DNA of 64,000 bases from Pieris napi (GCF_905475465.1 NC_062243.1:8022267-8086266), one strand, 5' to 3'. Numbered from the stretch's first letter, positions 46,469 to 58,275 are shown. Notes: generated by a model not told the origin, from the sequence alone. A program made the numbers and translations.

Positions 46469-47699
46469 GCGCGTACCTACATACACGCACCTTTTTTTGG
46501 CTAATAATAATAACGTAAAAAAATGAATATTTCAAGAAATATTACAAAAAAAGTATCTTAGATTCACCACATCCAATCGAAAAACTTAGCTGATCCATAT
46601 TTTCGTCACGTTTAACTTTTTTGCATCGCGTGCTTTGTGACAGACAGACAGACGGACAGCGCAATTTATAATATGTCCCTATCGCCCGATCTTAGCACGC
46701 TAACTAACCGCCAATTTGAAAAGACCTATCTATTCCAAAACAGCGCTTATAAATGTTATGCATTGGGAGGTCATTAAAAAATGGTCGCGTTTTTTTGCCG
46801 CCATTTTGTGTTGAGCCCACAATTCTGTTATTTATGAATAAAACTCGGGTCTTTGTGAAATGGTTGCGTTTTTTATGACTATTTCATAATGAACCTTTGA
46901 TACGTTTAGATCTTCTTAAAGCAGGGTTCTTTTTAAATTAGTCGTGTTTTCAAAATTAGATGGAAAATTGATAGTAGCTTGAAATTGTTCAATTAGAGTC
47001 AAGGAAGGGTTTGTTATACCTATTTTTTCATTATGATAGTGATCGGCTGATTCATAGGCAAATTAAAAACATAAAGGTAATTTCTCTGAAGAATATAAAT
47101 TCCTCAAAATAATTTTTTTCTGACAGATAATAAGTATTATGTAACTAAAACCCCGTTTCACCCGAAATTGTAGTAAAAAAATCGTGAACCATTTATGCCA
47201 ATTGGGATAAAAAACAAACAAATTCCGGAGTTCTAACACATTAAATTATTTCAAGTTCATTATTTATGTAATAAAAATACTTGGTAATGTTTCGATTTAT
47301 AATTTTTTGTAGGTACCCATCGTGGCTCTGCGGATAATCTAAAGGTCCTGAGTTCTATTATAGTAAGAATAAGTATCTCAGATCACCAATTTTTTTATGA
47401 TAACAATGAAACATACATATAAGTGTGTCTCAGGGCGGTTACGGGAGTGTACAATACTTAATTGCTATTTATAAATTTTAAAGCATATTTATTAAATTTA
47501 AGTTCTGAATCTATCAATTAAAAAAGTTATACATCGATTAGTTACATTATTATTATAGGTATATATTACGGTACTGGGCGGGGAAAGCCGGACTATTTTT
47601 CATTGTTCTCATTACGTAGTGCAACCCTTTACATTTTAACCCTTGTACTGATCGCAAAACAGTTGAATAATATACCACCACCACTATGTGGAACCAGCT

Positions 47700-47850
47700 G
47701 GTCCCTGTATTTCCGAACCAATTCGACTTAGGATCTTGATAAATAGCGTAGGTAGAGGAAATAAAGAGCGTACCTTATTGAAAGGCCTGCAACGCACGTG
47801 CGAGCCCTCTGACAATGTTAAGCGTTTACCCCTTTTATAAAAAAAAAATA
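47700..47850 (+). mobile_element. Lepidopteran dispersed retroelement 3' end, second copy
   Basis: GTATTTCCGAACCAATTCGA, AAAGAGCGTACCTTATTG, AAAGGCCTGCAACGCACGTG and GCGAGCCCTCTG, with an A-run at 47840-47849. Same family as 5418-5600 but lacks the ATCACTTAACATCAGG part. Confidence 0.75.
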
Positions 47851-47932
47851 TTTTTCTTAACTCTTTTGCTAGCTTATAAAATAGGAGTAATTTCTTAAGT
47901 TACTAGGTTTAATGGCGTTGTAAAGGCTGATT

Positions 47933-48363
47933 CACGCTACACCGTGTCTCGACCGGGCCGTGCCCCGGCCGGGGCACGGTCTAACATTAATGATATACTT
48001 TTGTATGAAGTAATTCATACCTGACCGTGGCTCGGCCGGGGCACGGCCGGGGCACGGCCGGGGCACGGCGTTGTAATGTCGGTGGGTATTGTTTCCCGGC
48101 TCCGGCACGGTCCGGCCCCGGCACGTCGTAACATGAACGTAGGGCACCGGGCACCCGCAGAGCAGTCAACGTCAAATCTTAGTGAGGTTAAATTTTTTTT
48201 TGTTTTTTTTTTTGACAAAAACAGATATAGTCGTCCAAACACGTACGTGCGTACACCCAAACAGCCCGGTGTAACATGAACCACTGTCCCGGCCGGCGCA
48301 CGGTGGACGTGTCCCGGCCGAGGCCCGGCCCGGTCGCGACACGGTGTACCGTGAATCATCCTT
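47933..48363. mobile_element. GC-rich MITE with palindromic GGCCGGGGCACG repeats
   Basis: Ends AAGGCTGATTCACGCTACAC and (inverted) AAGGATGATTCACGGTACAC. The subterminal TCGACCGGGCCG/TCGCGACCGGGCCG regions are also inverted. Inside, CGGCCGGGGCACGGC repeats in tandem (48031-48069) and recurs as CCGGCACGG variants. Very high GC in an AT-rich region; T-runs at 48193-48212. All overlapping ORFs are repeat artefacts. Confidence 0.85.
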
Positions 48364-48374
48364 AATACTGAGTA

Positions 48375-49680
48375 GGGTAGAGCGGGGCTAGTTGAGCATA
48401 GGGGCAAGTTGGGCAATCGAAATATCTCGGAAACTATTCACCTTACGTGGGAGTAGCAAATAGCGAAAAGAAGGAGTCGTAGGAGGGGTAATCATCGCAC
48501 GATAGCTAGTGGCAGCTCGACGAGTGAGTGAAGTGTCACGGCGTTTTGTTTATTTTGTGACCAAAAAGTAAAAATATTGTTTATCGCAAGTTTTCGTCTG
48601 TCTTTGTCTAATGTTATCTGTTTTCAATCAGGACAGTGTTAATCTTCCAGAAGATTATTGTATTTTTGATTTGTAAATAGGATTTGGGTCTAATTCTAGG
48701 CATTTTTTTACAATCCCACTTTTTTTTTAAAATTCCGGGATGGGGTAAGTTGAGCAACTATAGCTCAACTAACTCCACGACTTAAACAACTGATGAGTAA
48801 TTAATCTTTTATTTTTGTTTGGATGCTTACAAGAGGAGGAGATGTTCTTACACTACTGAATACTTAAATAATGCTGCAAAGGCTGTCCACGATGACGGAA
48901 AAAGTGTGAATACCGCCGCTAAAGAATTCGGTATGGGTTGACTTTTAAATAAATTAAATGAAGGTGATGGTTCATTTATGGGCTATACAACACCGAGGGA
49001 AGTATATCCTCCCTCACAGGAGGACTGTTTGAAAAAATACTTGCTACAAATGGAATTTTTCTCCAAAAGACGACCATCGCCTTGCCTAAGAGTATGCTGC
49101 TAAATTCGACATTGAAATTCCACCCAGCTGAATTGCAAATAAGATGGCCGGAAAATAATGGTTGATGATGTTTTTAAAACAAAAAAATCGTAGCTATCCA
49201 TACAAAAACCCGAACCCACCAGCCTTGGTAATCTTTTTTAGAAATAATCGGAAGTAATGGATAGATATGGATGCTCATGTTTTGTTGTTCTAGTTTCGGG
49301 TAATACAAAGACAATTTTTTTATGTTTTGTTGTTCTGTCAATAAAAGACTATAAATAAAAAGCTGACTGTCTAACACATATTTTACTTCATCTCAAGTTA
49401 ACATAGAACCCATTGTTTGGCCTAGACATTCTTAGTGCTCAACTTGCCCCATACCCTTGCTCAACTTATCCCACCTATGGGGTACATTGAGCACACTTGA
49501 CTTTCTGCATTTAAACATCTGTAGCTATTATATTGGACTTGTTACAAAAAAATACTATGGACACTTTTGTTAAGGGATAAATTACTAATCCATCAGGACA
49601 CATAACAACTCATTGAGACTTATCATTGAGGAGCTATATCCAAGCAAGTGAAAAATTGCTCAACTAGCCCCGCCCTACCC
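48375..49680 (+). mobile_element. decayed pogo-type transposon, TIR GGGTAGAGCGGGGCTAGTTG
   Basis: TIR GGGTAG(A/G)GCGGGGCTAGTTGAGCA at both ends with TA on each side (48373-48374, 49681-49682). Internal GGGGTAAGTTGAGCA and its relatives (CTCAACTTGCCCC) recur. At 48828-49020 a broken frame gives RRRCSYTTEYLNNAAKAV, then DDGKSVNTAAKEFGM, a pogo/psq helix-turn-helix N-terminus, followed by GYTTPREVYPPSQED. Later coding is lost. Confidence 0.87.
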
Positions 49681-49753
49681 TACTTAGAAGTGTGGTCGTC
49701 ATAACATCCATTAATTTTTACTTGCCTTACGAATTAATTAAAAACAATTACGA

Positions 49754-49783
49754 CTTTATAATATCCGTAAGGATATTATAAAG
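49754..49783. repeat. palindrome CTTTATAATATCC-GTAA-GGATATTATAAAG with a nearby partial copy
   Basis: Perfect 13-bp arms, 4-nt loop; ATAATATCCGTAAGGATA recurs at about 49797-49814. Not assigned to a transposon. Confidence 0.8.
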
Positions 49784-49922
49784 TAATTTATATTTTATAA
49801 TATCCGTAAGGATAATTATATTTTTACCAATTAGATATAAGCGTTGATAAAAACCAAAGAAAGTCCAACCAATTACAAAACAATTAAAATGGTTTGGTAG
49901 TTTCAGGTAAAGACGCTTAGGC

Positions 49923-50174
49923 GTGCCCATATATACTCACCATAAGTGTCCCCGTGGCTTTGAAGTACACCATGGACACCATGGCCTCCATCGCCAGTGC
50001 GGATCGTTTTTCCACGCCACCCAGAAAGACATCAAACGCCGCTCTCTTGCCACCGTCAATGTTCCAGCCATTTTGGAGCCAACAGGCATCGCTACAGACA
50101 AGCGGCCGACTGGGGTGTTTGATCCTTGGGAGGACGGGCTGATGGGATGCCACTTGTGTGGTCACGTTAGCCCC
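49923..50174 (+). mobile_element. LINE polyprotein C-terminal fragment
   Basis: Plus-strand translation contains HHGLHRQCGSFF, then KDIKRRSLATVNVPAILEPT and KRPTGVFDPWEDGL. This resembles the C-terminal RRAL..ANVPA.LEP.G...KRPDG.....W..G motif order of many animal LINE proteins. It is cut off by the MITE at 50178. The minus strand is also open here, which mimics an exon. Confidence 0.7.
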
Positions 50175-50177
50175 TTA

Positions 50178-50457
50178 GGGAGCGTTCAAGTATTGCGTAA
50201 CGAATTTTGGAGGGGGAAGGGATTTTTGTAAACGTTACGATGCGGGGCGGGGATTGAATTACGCTTTATTGTTAATATCATTTTCTACTTTCCAGTACTT
50301 TACACCAAATAATGGTAAGAGTCACTAAGTGGTCACGAAACGTTTTATTATACTTGGTTATAGTACTGTACTTGGGTACAGAAAAACGTTACGGAGCGTT
50401 ACACGGGGGTGGTCAATAATCTCCAAAAATTGCGTGACGTAATACTTGAACGCTCAC
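50178..50457. mobile_element. MITE copy A, TIR GGGAGCGTTCAAGTATTGCG, TTA duplication
   Basis: 280 bp; right end inverted (GTAATACTTGAACGCTCAC). TTA flanks both sides (50175-50177, 50458-50460). A 3-bp TTA duplication fits PIF/Harbinger-type elements. Internal GTTACGATGCGGGGCGGGGA and AGTGGTCACGAAACGTTTTA are shared with 57488-57742. Confidence 0.88.
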
Positions 50458-50514
50458 TTATCTCTTACCTCAAATGCTGGCGCGGCCACAGAGCAGGTGA
50501 AGAATAATACACTG

Positions 50515-50712
50515 CTCAATACTCCCTTTGGAGTACCGGAGACTATTGGGCCATGGGGTTCAAGTGCACAGGCGCTAAGATTTAAGTTGGCGCCTGGTAG
50601 ATAGTACCGGTGACCCCAGAGCTGGTGCTTTTCTCTCTCAACGAATAAGTATCGCAATACAGCGTGTTAATGCTGCCAGCATAAAGGGACACTGCCACAG
50701 GGATCAAACATT
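50515..50712 (+). mobile_element. LINE tail fragment, frameshifted
   Basis: TPFGVPETIGPWGSSAQALR, then after a frameshift DLSWRLVDSTGDPRAGAFLS and QRISIAIQRVNAASIKGH. C-terminus of a LINE polyprotein; best-preserved copy in the window. Confidence 0.8.
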
Positions 50713-51734
50713 TAAATTTGTTTTAATTTTCTATTTATCCAATTTGTATTATACTTTGTAGGTTTATTTTTATTTTTCTATACATTAAAAATAATACAAA
50801 TATGTAATACTGTCTTATAAATGAATTTTATAAACCTTTTTTTGCTATAAGTACATGACTTTCCCTCACGGTAGGGGTCCGCAGGCATTTTTCATTGCGA
50901 CTTGATTAAATCCTGGCCCGTACATACCCTGCATATTGCAACTTGCACTATGCAAATGAAACCGTATTCGTAAGGAAAATATAACTTTACATGATAAATA
51001 TTTATGCAATGGTCACTAAAAAAATGGATAATGACAAAATATTATACGTTCTTTACAATAAAAAATACGAAAACAATCATCAAAATCTGAACCATTCTCG
51101 AATCCACACACAAAATATCATTAAAAGCGGTCCAGTCGTTAAGGAGTTTAATTACAAATACATGTACAGAATTTAATATGTATTATGACGATAATATCGT
51201 ACATTTTGTAGCAAAGTTAAAATAACGTATGCACATACGACATTGGAAAATGTATTTGTTTCCCTGAAATTCCTCTATAGCTTAACAATTTACTGAGTCT
51301 TCAAAACCGAATGAATAGTATTTCACCAGTATTAGATCCCAGATCTTAAACGTATTGAATTAACTACAGACATTGTTGTTTGTTAACCGAACCAGCGGCG
51401 GGGAAATTAAAAATACGGCTATGCGGCTAATCATAAAATGTCTAAAAACCTATTTTACAACTGCCAAACTACGCTCGAAATTTACAAAAACCTTTTTTAA
51501 AAGCTTTAAAATGTTTCCGTCGAACAATAACTCAGTCCACAATCCACACAACGCGATGCAAAATGTACGATAAATACATATTTCTTAATATTTTGACGGT
51601 TTTATGAGATATTTTTCATGAAAACTATTTTTCATAGAATATAGACCACCAACTGTTTTATTAAGAGACGAACAGAACAGTGTTATTCTGATAAACTTCG
51701 TGAGATCGGTTTCTAGTGAACTCCATAATCGCGC

Positions 51735-52162
51735 TTACAAATAATTTTGAGGTGAGGTGTTTAAGGGGGTGAGGGGGTCGAGTCAAATCTCATTTAATCT
51801 TACGTTGGAGAGAGGGGGTCTCGGCAAATATCACGCAATTTTTTTTCTATTTGAAAAAAAAAATTGGAAAAAGGTTGACCCTAAAGGCCATCTCTGCAAC
51901 TACCCGCTAACTCCATACCTAAACGCTCATCATTTCACTTATTTTGTTTTAGTCGTTAATAAAAGCACGAAGCAATTTTTTTTCTTTTTTCAATAACAAT
52001 CCAACGCGTTTACGTAAGAAATCCACATTTTGAAAAATCTCACGTGAGATTGGGGGAAGGGGGAGGGGGTTGAATAAAATCTCACGACATCTCACCAGGG
52101 GGGGAGGGAGGTACAGAAAATTAAAAAAAATACCTCACGTAATTTATGGACGCCCCCTTTGA
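51735..52162. mobile_element. diverged inverted-repeat element with G-rich runs
   Basis: Left TACAAATAATTTTGAGGTGA and right TACCTCACGTAATTTATGGA are inverted with mismatches. G-runs (GGGGGTGAGGGGGTCG, GGGGGAAGGGGGAGGGGG) and AAATCTCACG phrases recur within. Non-coding. Confidence 0.6.
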
Positions 52163-55100
52163 TTAGACACCAAATTCTTTATGTACTACCTCGAGGCTCG
52201 AACCAAATTTAAGATCTTGCCCGCGCATAATATAAATATACCAGTTCTCTTGGTCATAAATGAAATGGCCGGCCTTGTGTTCTAAATAGTATTTCAAGTT
52301 TTTAGCAACCATTGTATTCGTAGATGCTTCGCGGACTCATGCAATTCTTCGATACAAAAAAATCCCCTCGGGAGCGATGATTGTGAGGAAGTTGCATTGA
52401 TCTAGTCTGACGCCTTCATAAGTTCTCATGACCTGTTCACACGTGTATATCCTTTTTATAGCATACTCTCACAAGAATTTGATTGTCCTCAATTTAACAT
52501 GTGCTATGTTTGAGAGCATAAATAAATCTAGTTTTGAGCATTGGCAAAAGGTCAAACTATCGAAACAATGGGTTGACAGTTCTTGAAACTGGATCTGAGT
52601 TTAATTGGCGTTCTCGACAACTAAATCTTAATGAAGCCGAAAATTCGCGCTTGCAATGTAGGAAGCAAAAAAAAACTAAAAAAAAAACAATAAACACCTA
52701 CTTAATAAAATAGTTACATGGCAAAGTTCAGCAGTTCTACTTCCTTCAATGTGCTTGATGGGTTCTTCAGAGGGTGATATCGTCCCGCTTTACTTCATGT
52801 TCCCTTAGGACTTAAAACTAACCTTCTAAAAATAGCACTTGATTAGCTGTATTAGTAGTCAACGAATTACATAGGTTAACTCTTTTTATCGTCTATTAAG
52901 TGAGCTGACAGCTCTACTATTTGGTAGCATAAATATTTAATAAACTATTTAATTTTGTTATTCTATACCTTGTTTACCTAATTAATTTCTAATGTTTATT
53001 TTTTATTGGTAATGCATTCTTGTTGATTAAGGGTCAACTGTTAGGACAGGATTACGTTTTTTTTTTTTAAAAATCTGTTTTGTAGTCATAAATAGGTGTG
53101 CGTAACACACGCCGTCTATTTTTCGTTGTAGACTTATTTTTTAGTCCCAATACTGTATCACAATACAATCAGAAGAATAAAACAATAAAAAGAAAATGTA
53201 CAATTTGAAGTCTTTCTTAAAAAGAAAAAGTTACTGGATATTTTTTCAATTAGGCTCAATTTAAGTCTTTAAACATATTTAGATATACATTAAAATGTTT
53301 ATTGACATTGTAATGTAAGTATATCGCGTATACAAAGTATTATTGTAACATGTGAAGAGACGAATGTTCTGCCAGAATAAACCTTTCCTTCCTTCGCAGC
53401 TATATTTGTGGCCACATATAATATGTTTTAGCGACACATATATTTCGCCAGTGACACGAAATTGATGTTACTTTCATATTTATTAGGCAATGATATTTAT
53501 TGTGTAGCTTTTGCAGGCATAGGAATTACTGTTTAGTAGTAATATTTTTCATATAGGTCCTTCAGTTACTTATAACCCAGACTTCCATAGATATATATAA
53601 TTATATGTAATATGACCTATATATATTTTTTGACAAAAAATTAAAACACACTAAATAGATCGGTCCTCATACAACAGTTATGAATCACAAGTTTCTGAAT
53701 AAATATACTTATGACAACCAAGAGACAATTTTTAACTTCTTAAAAGACAAAAATATTTCCTAGCAGCATTTATTGGAAAATTCAATTGTATGTACTTATG
53801 TTTAAAACTTCTCGGAATTTCTCACAAATATTTAACAGTCCAGCCATTCACGAGTTTGAGCGAGTCAAACGAACAGCAATTATTATGTACGAACAAGATT
53901 ATTTATCTAACATTGACATCCGTGAAAACTCCGTTTATTGCAACACTATTAATATACTTACATATTAAAACAAAAAATCATATGATGCCGGAAGAACCAT
54001 ACTTGTGTGTATCCGCTTCGTGCTATTTTTTGCTCTTAATGGGTAAACAGCCTTTTGCGCCTGACATACGCCGTCAATTTTTAGGTTTAAGGCATGCCGG
54101 TATTCCCACGATTGTTAATTCGAACGCACGACCTCTAGTTGAGAGGCACACGCTCAAACTACTAGACTAACACTGCTCAATATTTCTATAAGTAACTGCT
54201 CAATATATTATGTACCTATTTAATATTTATAAAGATGTCTTGCAAGTCAAATCAGTTTTATTTTTTCATTGGTAACTACGTACCCTTATAAATGTAAATA
54301 GATTAAAAAAGAACTTTTAAAAAGTAAAAAAGTATTTTTAGATTGTCTCTCTCTCTCAAACTCTCGCATTTTGTTAATTGAACAATAAAATAAGTGCATT
54401 TCAGCCCATTTTCTATAGCACTAGAGTACAAAGAGATCTCTTTCTATCCATGTCTAAAACCAGAGCTTTACACAAAGTACAAACTCATTACACTTATATC
54501 TAATCAAGTTGCACGATAAGTTATCTTGTGTTTATCAACACTAATTTAATAAAAAGGGACACAGGTCATTAACCGCAAGGTCAAAGAACCCAATCGCCAG
54601 GTAATGTGAAATGTTCTTAATACGCCATGTCCATTCAGTTCTAGTTGCTGTATCCTTATTAAAATCTATAAATTATCACATAGCAGGAATCCCGCCTCGC
54701 TAAGTCCATCGTAATCTCAAAGTGTCACGCGATCGACAAAAGTACCGCTCAAAGGACGCCGCAGACTAAAATAGCCACTGTATTTTAACTGAACTTGCTT
54801 TTACAAGATTTTCTCTCAAACCGTCTTTCAAACATTCACTGTGCTATTTATGTGTAGGTAAAATTTATAACGCATGTTTCATTATATTGATAACGGCTTA
54901 AATATTTGTTATATTAATTTGGCAACTATACTATGAAATGTACGATTACTCAATCGTGGAGATCAAGGATTTTAAAGAAATATTGTTTATTAAGGAAATG
55001 CAGGAAGTACGAGAATTATTTTCATACGATATAAATACTACAGAGGTCACATGTAAAATGTAACCAAGAATTTTAACACATCTTAGCAAATTATTTAGTA

Positions 55101-56308
55101 TGGACCACTATGTCTGTTTTGTAAGACTTAATGGGCCATACCATATGATTGACTTGTGTAACTCAAATTATTGTTTCGCCGAAAATCAAAGTCATTCAAA
55201 CACGTCATTAGTGCTGAGACATATAATAGAAGCATGTATAGGAATAAAAAACATTATTCAGTAATCACATCCTTTATATACAGTACAATACATGAAATCC
55301 TTAAAAATAATTAACATTTACCACATTTACATATTAATAATTAGCGAGGCCAAAAAATTAACAAAAATATTATGTCATTGTGACGTTTTGTATTGTTAAT
55401 AAAATTTCCATACTAAAAACTATGAAGCCACACATCAATCGACGAAAGTTTTCATTAAGATTTAGTGTGTACTGTTTGTGGCATTATACATTTCAGATTT
55501 TACGCGAAATTTACCATTGTATAAAATATATTGTTTTCATATAAATTGGTGTCATTCGAATCACTATATTATGCATTGGTATAAAAATATTGTGAATTCC
55601 TAATCTAACTTTCGAGTACTTTACGCATGCTTAATATACAGTGTAAACAAAAGTACATATATGTAAAATTAAAACATAATAATAAACATCTTGTCAAATA
55701 TGTAAAAAACATTTGAAAAAAAGGCAAGACGTTACGAGTTTAAAAAACGAACCGATTCCACCAAAATTAATTTAGTTACATCAGAACTTTGATGCCAAAT
55801 CGGATGTATAGCAGTCGGTACAATATGTATTTATAATACATATATTTAGGTACAACATAACATTGACGTGTCTGAATCCGAAATCTACTTAAAGCATTTA
55901 TGAACATCCTATTAACTCTACTTTGTGTACACCAGAATTAGCTCCGAATCATATTTTGTTTAGCTAAATCTAAAAATCCTAATACGGAAATAAGATGGAG
56001 CAGATATTATAGCAACACCAACTTAAACACTAAATTACAAACTATAAATAAATACTTAAACCGTGATTGGTAACAAATAAAATTAATCTTAAATTTACGA
56101 AAAATTATGAAAGTAAAGTGATCATTAATTTATTGTTGATAAAACTTTTGTGCCATTGTATTAATATCCAAGTTATGATTTTAGATACGGTTATTTTCAC
56201 ACACAAATGGTGCTTCTTCGGACTTACAACGATCACATTTTTCAGTCTGTATAATTAAAAATATTTCCGATGTAGATTTTTTTTTCGCTGTTGATAATAA
56301 GTTTTTTT
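52163..56308. other. AT-rich intergenic stretch
   Basis: No gene supported. A SINE remnant lies at 54040-54178, and a shorter ACACACGCCGTCTATTTTTC scrap at about 53103. ORFs at 53786-54170 overlap the SINE and are not genes. Confidence 0.4.
54040..54178 (-). mobile_element. tRNA-derived SINE, old minus-strand copy
   Basis: GCGCCTGACATACGCCGTCA, GGTTTAAGGCATGCCGGT, ATTCGAACGCACGACCTC and CTAGACTAACACTGCT correspond in reverse to the body, box B and box A of the SINE at 41493. Confidence 0.65.
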
Positions 56309-56599
56309 ATGATTTATTATTATCTACAACACCTTCGTTGTGTATCTTCGGTACATAGAATTGAAAGTGCATTCAAAATATTCTTGTTTAGAATAACATT
56401 TATTGTATGTACGTTTCTTATATACGTCAGAATGAGCATATCCTTTTTTAAATTGACATCTGATATCCCAACTATTTATACTCTTCCCGCTATATACATC
56501 TTCTTGGCAGTGACCCCGCTGGTCCTTTTTCTTATATACATTCTTTACTTATCTATATTAACCAAAGGAGAATACATACAAAATTACTACAGTCCATAG
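56309..56599 (+). CDS. possible small membrane-protein ORF, unrecognised
   Basis: Open frame of 96 codons from ATG 56309 to TAG. It has two strongly hydrophobic stretches (IFLFRITFIVCTFLIYV; LPAIYIFLAVTPLVLFLIYI) separated by a polar loop, with charged residues at the ends (LTKGEYIQNYYSP). The second half uses mixed third positions and looks more gene-like than nearby AT-rich chance ORFs. No family is recognised. It could be an exon of a larger membrane protein, a decayed copy or chance; AT-rich DNA readily gives hydrophobic ORFs. Confidence 0.25.
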   Translation: MIYYYLQHLRCVSSVHRIESAFKIFLFRITFIVCTFLIYVRMSISFFKLTSDIPTIYTLPAIYIFLAVTPLVLFLIYILYLSILTKGEYIQNYYSP

Positions 56600-57487
56600 C
56601 AAATATTACCTCAGAATTTAGTACATTTAGTTTGATACGAATCAAAGTTACAAAAATCGAAAACAATGCCTTCAGACACAAGCTATTTCTAGGACGCTCG
56701 GTGCAACACAGCAATCAATCGCTAGCGGCCATTTCTTTAATAAAAAGAGCTAATTTTATAATTTACGTAATTTAACTCTCTTGACATAAATATTCGCCAC
56801 GACAGAGGTTCAACATATCAAATTTTCATTTGCGACCATTTGTGCGTATTTTTAATTTTCTGCAAATTTAATTAGAATATTGATTGGATTATCTTAATAT
56901 GACGCTTAATTTCATTTAATTAATAAATAAAATTCGCGCCTAAGAGCTTTTCAATCATTTATTTTCGCATGACTATGGGTATTTAAAAATATTCTGAGAT
57001 AACTTGCTTGAGCCGGTGTTATACGCAGTCTTTTTTGATTTCCGACTTTACTTTATAGTTCTTGACACTATCTATTCCTAGTACGACTGTTTTTAGTGGT
57101 CATAGAACGTTGTTGGTCTAAAACGATTGAATCGTTACAAGCAATTGTGATGTTTAATGAAATTGTAAATAAAATTATTATAAAACACACATTTATGTAC
57201 AAGTTCTACTAAATGTAACATATGTTGAAATACATATTCAGTCATATTTAAACATAATACAATACGATGATTTCTAATACTAATTAATAAATAATGTGAT
57301 TTTAAAATAAATTAAAGCCTTAAATTTAAATGCTATTGTATTGGCTTTGTGAGGTTACAACGAAACCTTACGTAAGAAATATAAAACATCAAACTTATCC
57401 GACTCAATGACGAATAAAATTGCTAAAACAAATTACGAAAAAATACGAAACATATACAAAATGATAGATAGATATATTCACAAGTGT

Positions 57488-57742
57488 GGGAGCGTACAAG
57501 TATTACGAAATGAATTTTTTTGTCATTTTGTCACGTTACGATGCGGGGCGGGGATTGAATTACACGTTATTGTTAATATTATTTTCGACTTACACCACAT
57601 AATAGTAACTGAAGAGTCACTAGGTGGTCACGAAACGTTTTACTATACTTGGGTACAGTAACAGTACGCCGTAACGTTTTTCATGGGGGAGGGGGACTCA
57701 ATATTCTCCAAAAATTGCGTTACGTAATACTTGAACGCTCCC
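57488..57742. mobile_element. MITE copy B, TIR GGGAGCGTACAAGTATTACG, TGT duplication
   Basis: 255 bp; same family as 50178-50457. TGT flanks both sides (57485-57487, 57743-57745). Internal GTTACGATGCGGGGCGGGGA and GGTGGTCACGAAACGTTTTA identify it. Confidence 0.88.
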
Positions 57743-57940
57743 TGTCCTAGATACAGTATTCATTGTAAACATACAATGCCAATAGAATAAATTAATTATA
57801 ATTAAGCATTACATAAAGAACTGTAAATAAAATTATCAACATTTAGAGGTCTTTATGAAATGCAAAGACTAAATACAAATTCCGCCAAACTTACTCTTAC
57901 AAAACAATCCTGACATTTATCACGGTCACGCACCTGACGA

Positions 57941-57968
57941 TGACGTCACATCGTTTGCGATGACGTCA
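57941..57968. promoter_or_regulatory. two perfect CRE palindromes (TGACGTCA) 20 bp apart
   Basis: TGACGTCA at 57941-57948 and 57961-57968, exactly 20 bp between starts (about two helical turns), each preceded by CGA. Consensus CREB/ATF-type bZIP sites. They lie about 310 bp beyond the RYBP stop codon, in its 3' UTR or flank. Confidence 0.5.
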
Positions 57969-58275
57969 TCATCTAGGTATGAGTTTCACATTCCATTGAG
58001 GCGCTGATATGATTAATGGTATTGAATTATGGAATCCCTCGGCTTTTTAATTGACAGAAATGCTAGATTTTATATAAAGCTAGTAAAAGTATAATTACGA
58101 CATATTAAAACGATTAAAATTGTCATACATATATATATGTCTATCACAAAGACCCATTAAACATTATCGGACAATTAAAAGAGCAGAGCCTGTCGTGGGA
58201 ATTAAAATTCCTTGGTTGATTCCTTGATTTAAAAATCGAATCAAGTTTGGCGGCATCTGTATTGAAGAACAGAGA

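Larger units (their letters stand above)
43364..47699. other. AT-rich intergenic stretch with two copies of one MITE
   Basis: Apart from the elements listed separately, no gene is seen. An ACAGACAGACAGACGGACAG run near 46640 marks another transposon scrap. A tRNA-like box near 47330 (CATCGTGGCTCTGCGGATAA) may be a SINE head. Confidence 0.4.

Noticed and set aside
47932..48416. Three overlapping Pro/Arg/Gly-rich minus-strand ORFs
   Set aside because: Translations of the GC-rich MITE repeats; no start context, splice or family.
49917..50165. Minus-strand ORF with donor, as an exon of an unknown gene
   Set aside because: The opposite strand carries a recognisable LINE C-terminal motif order; no partner exon was found.
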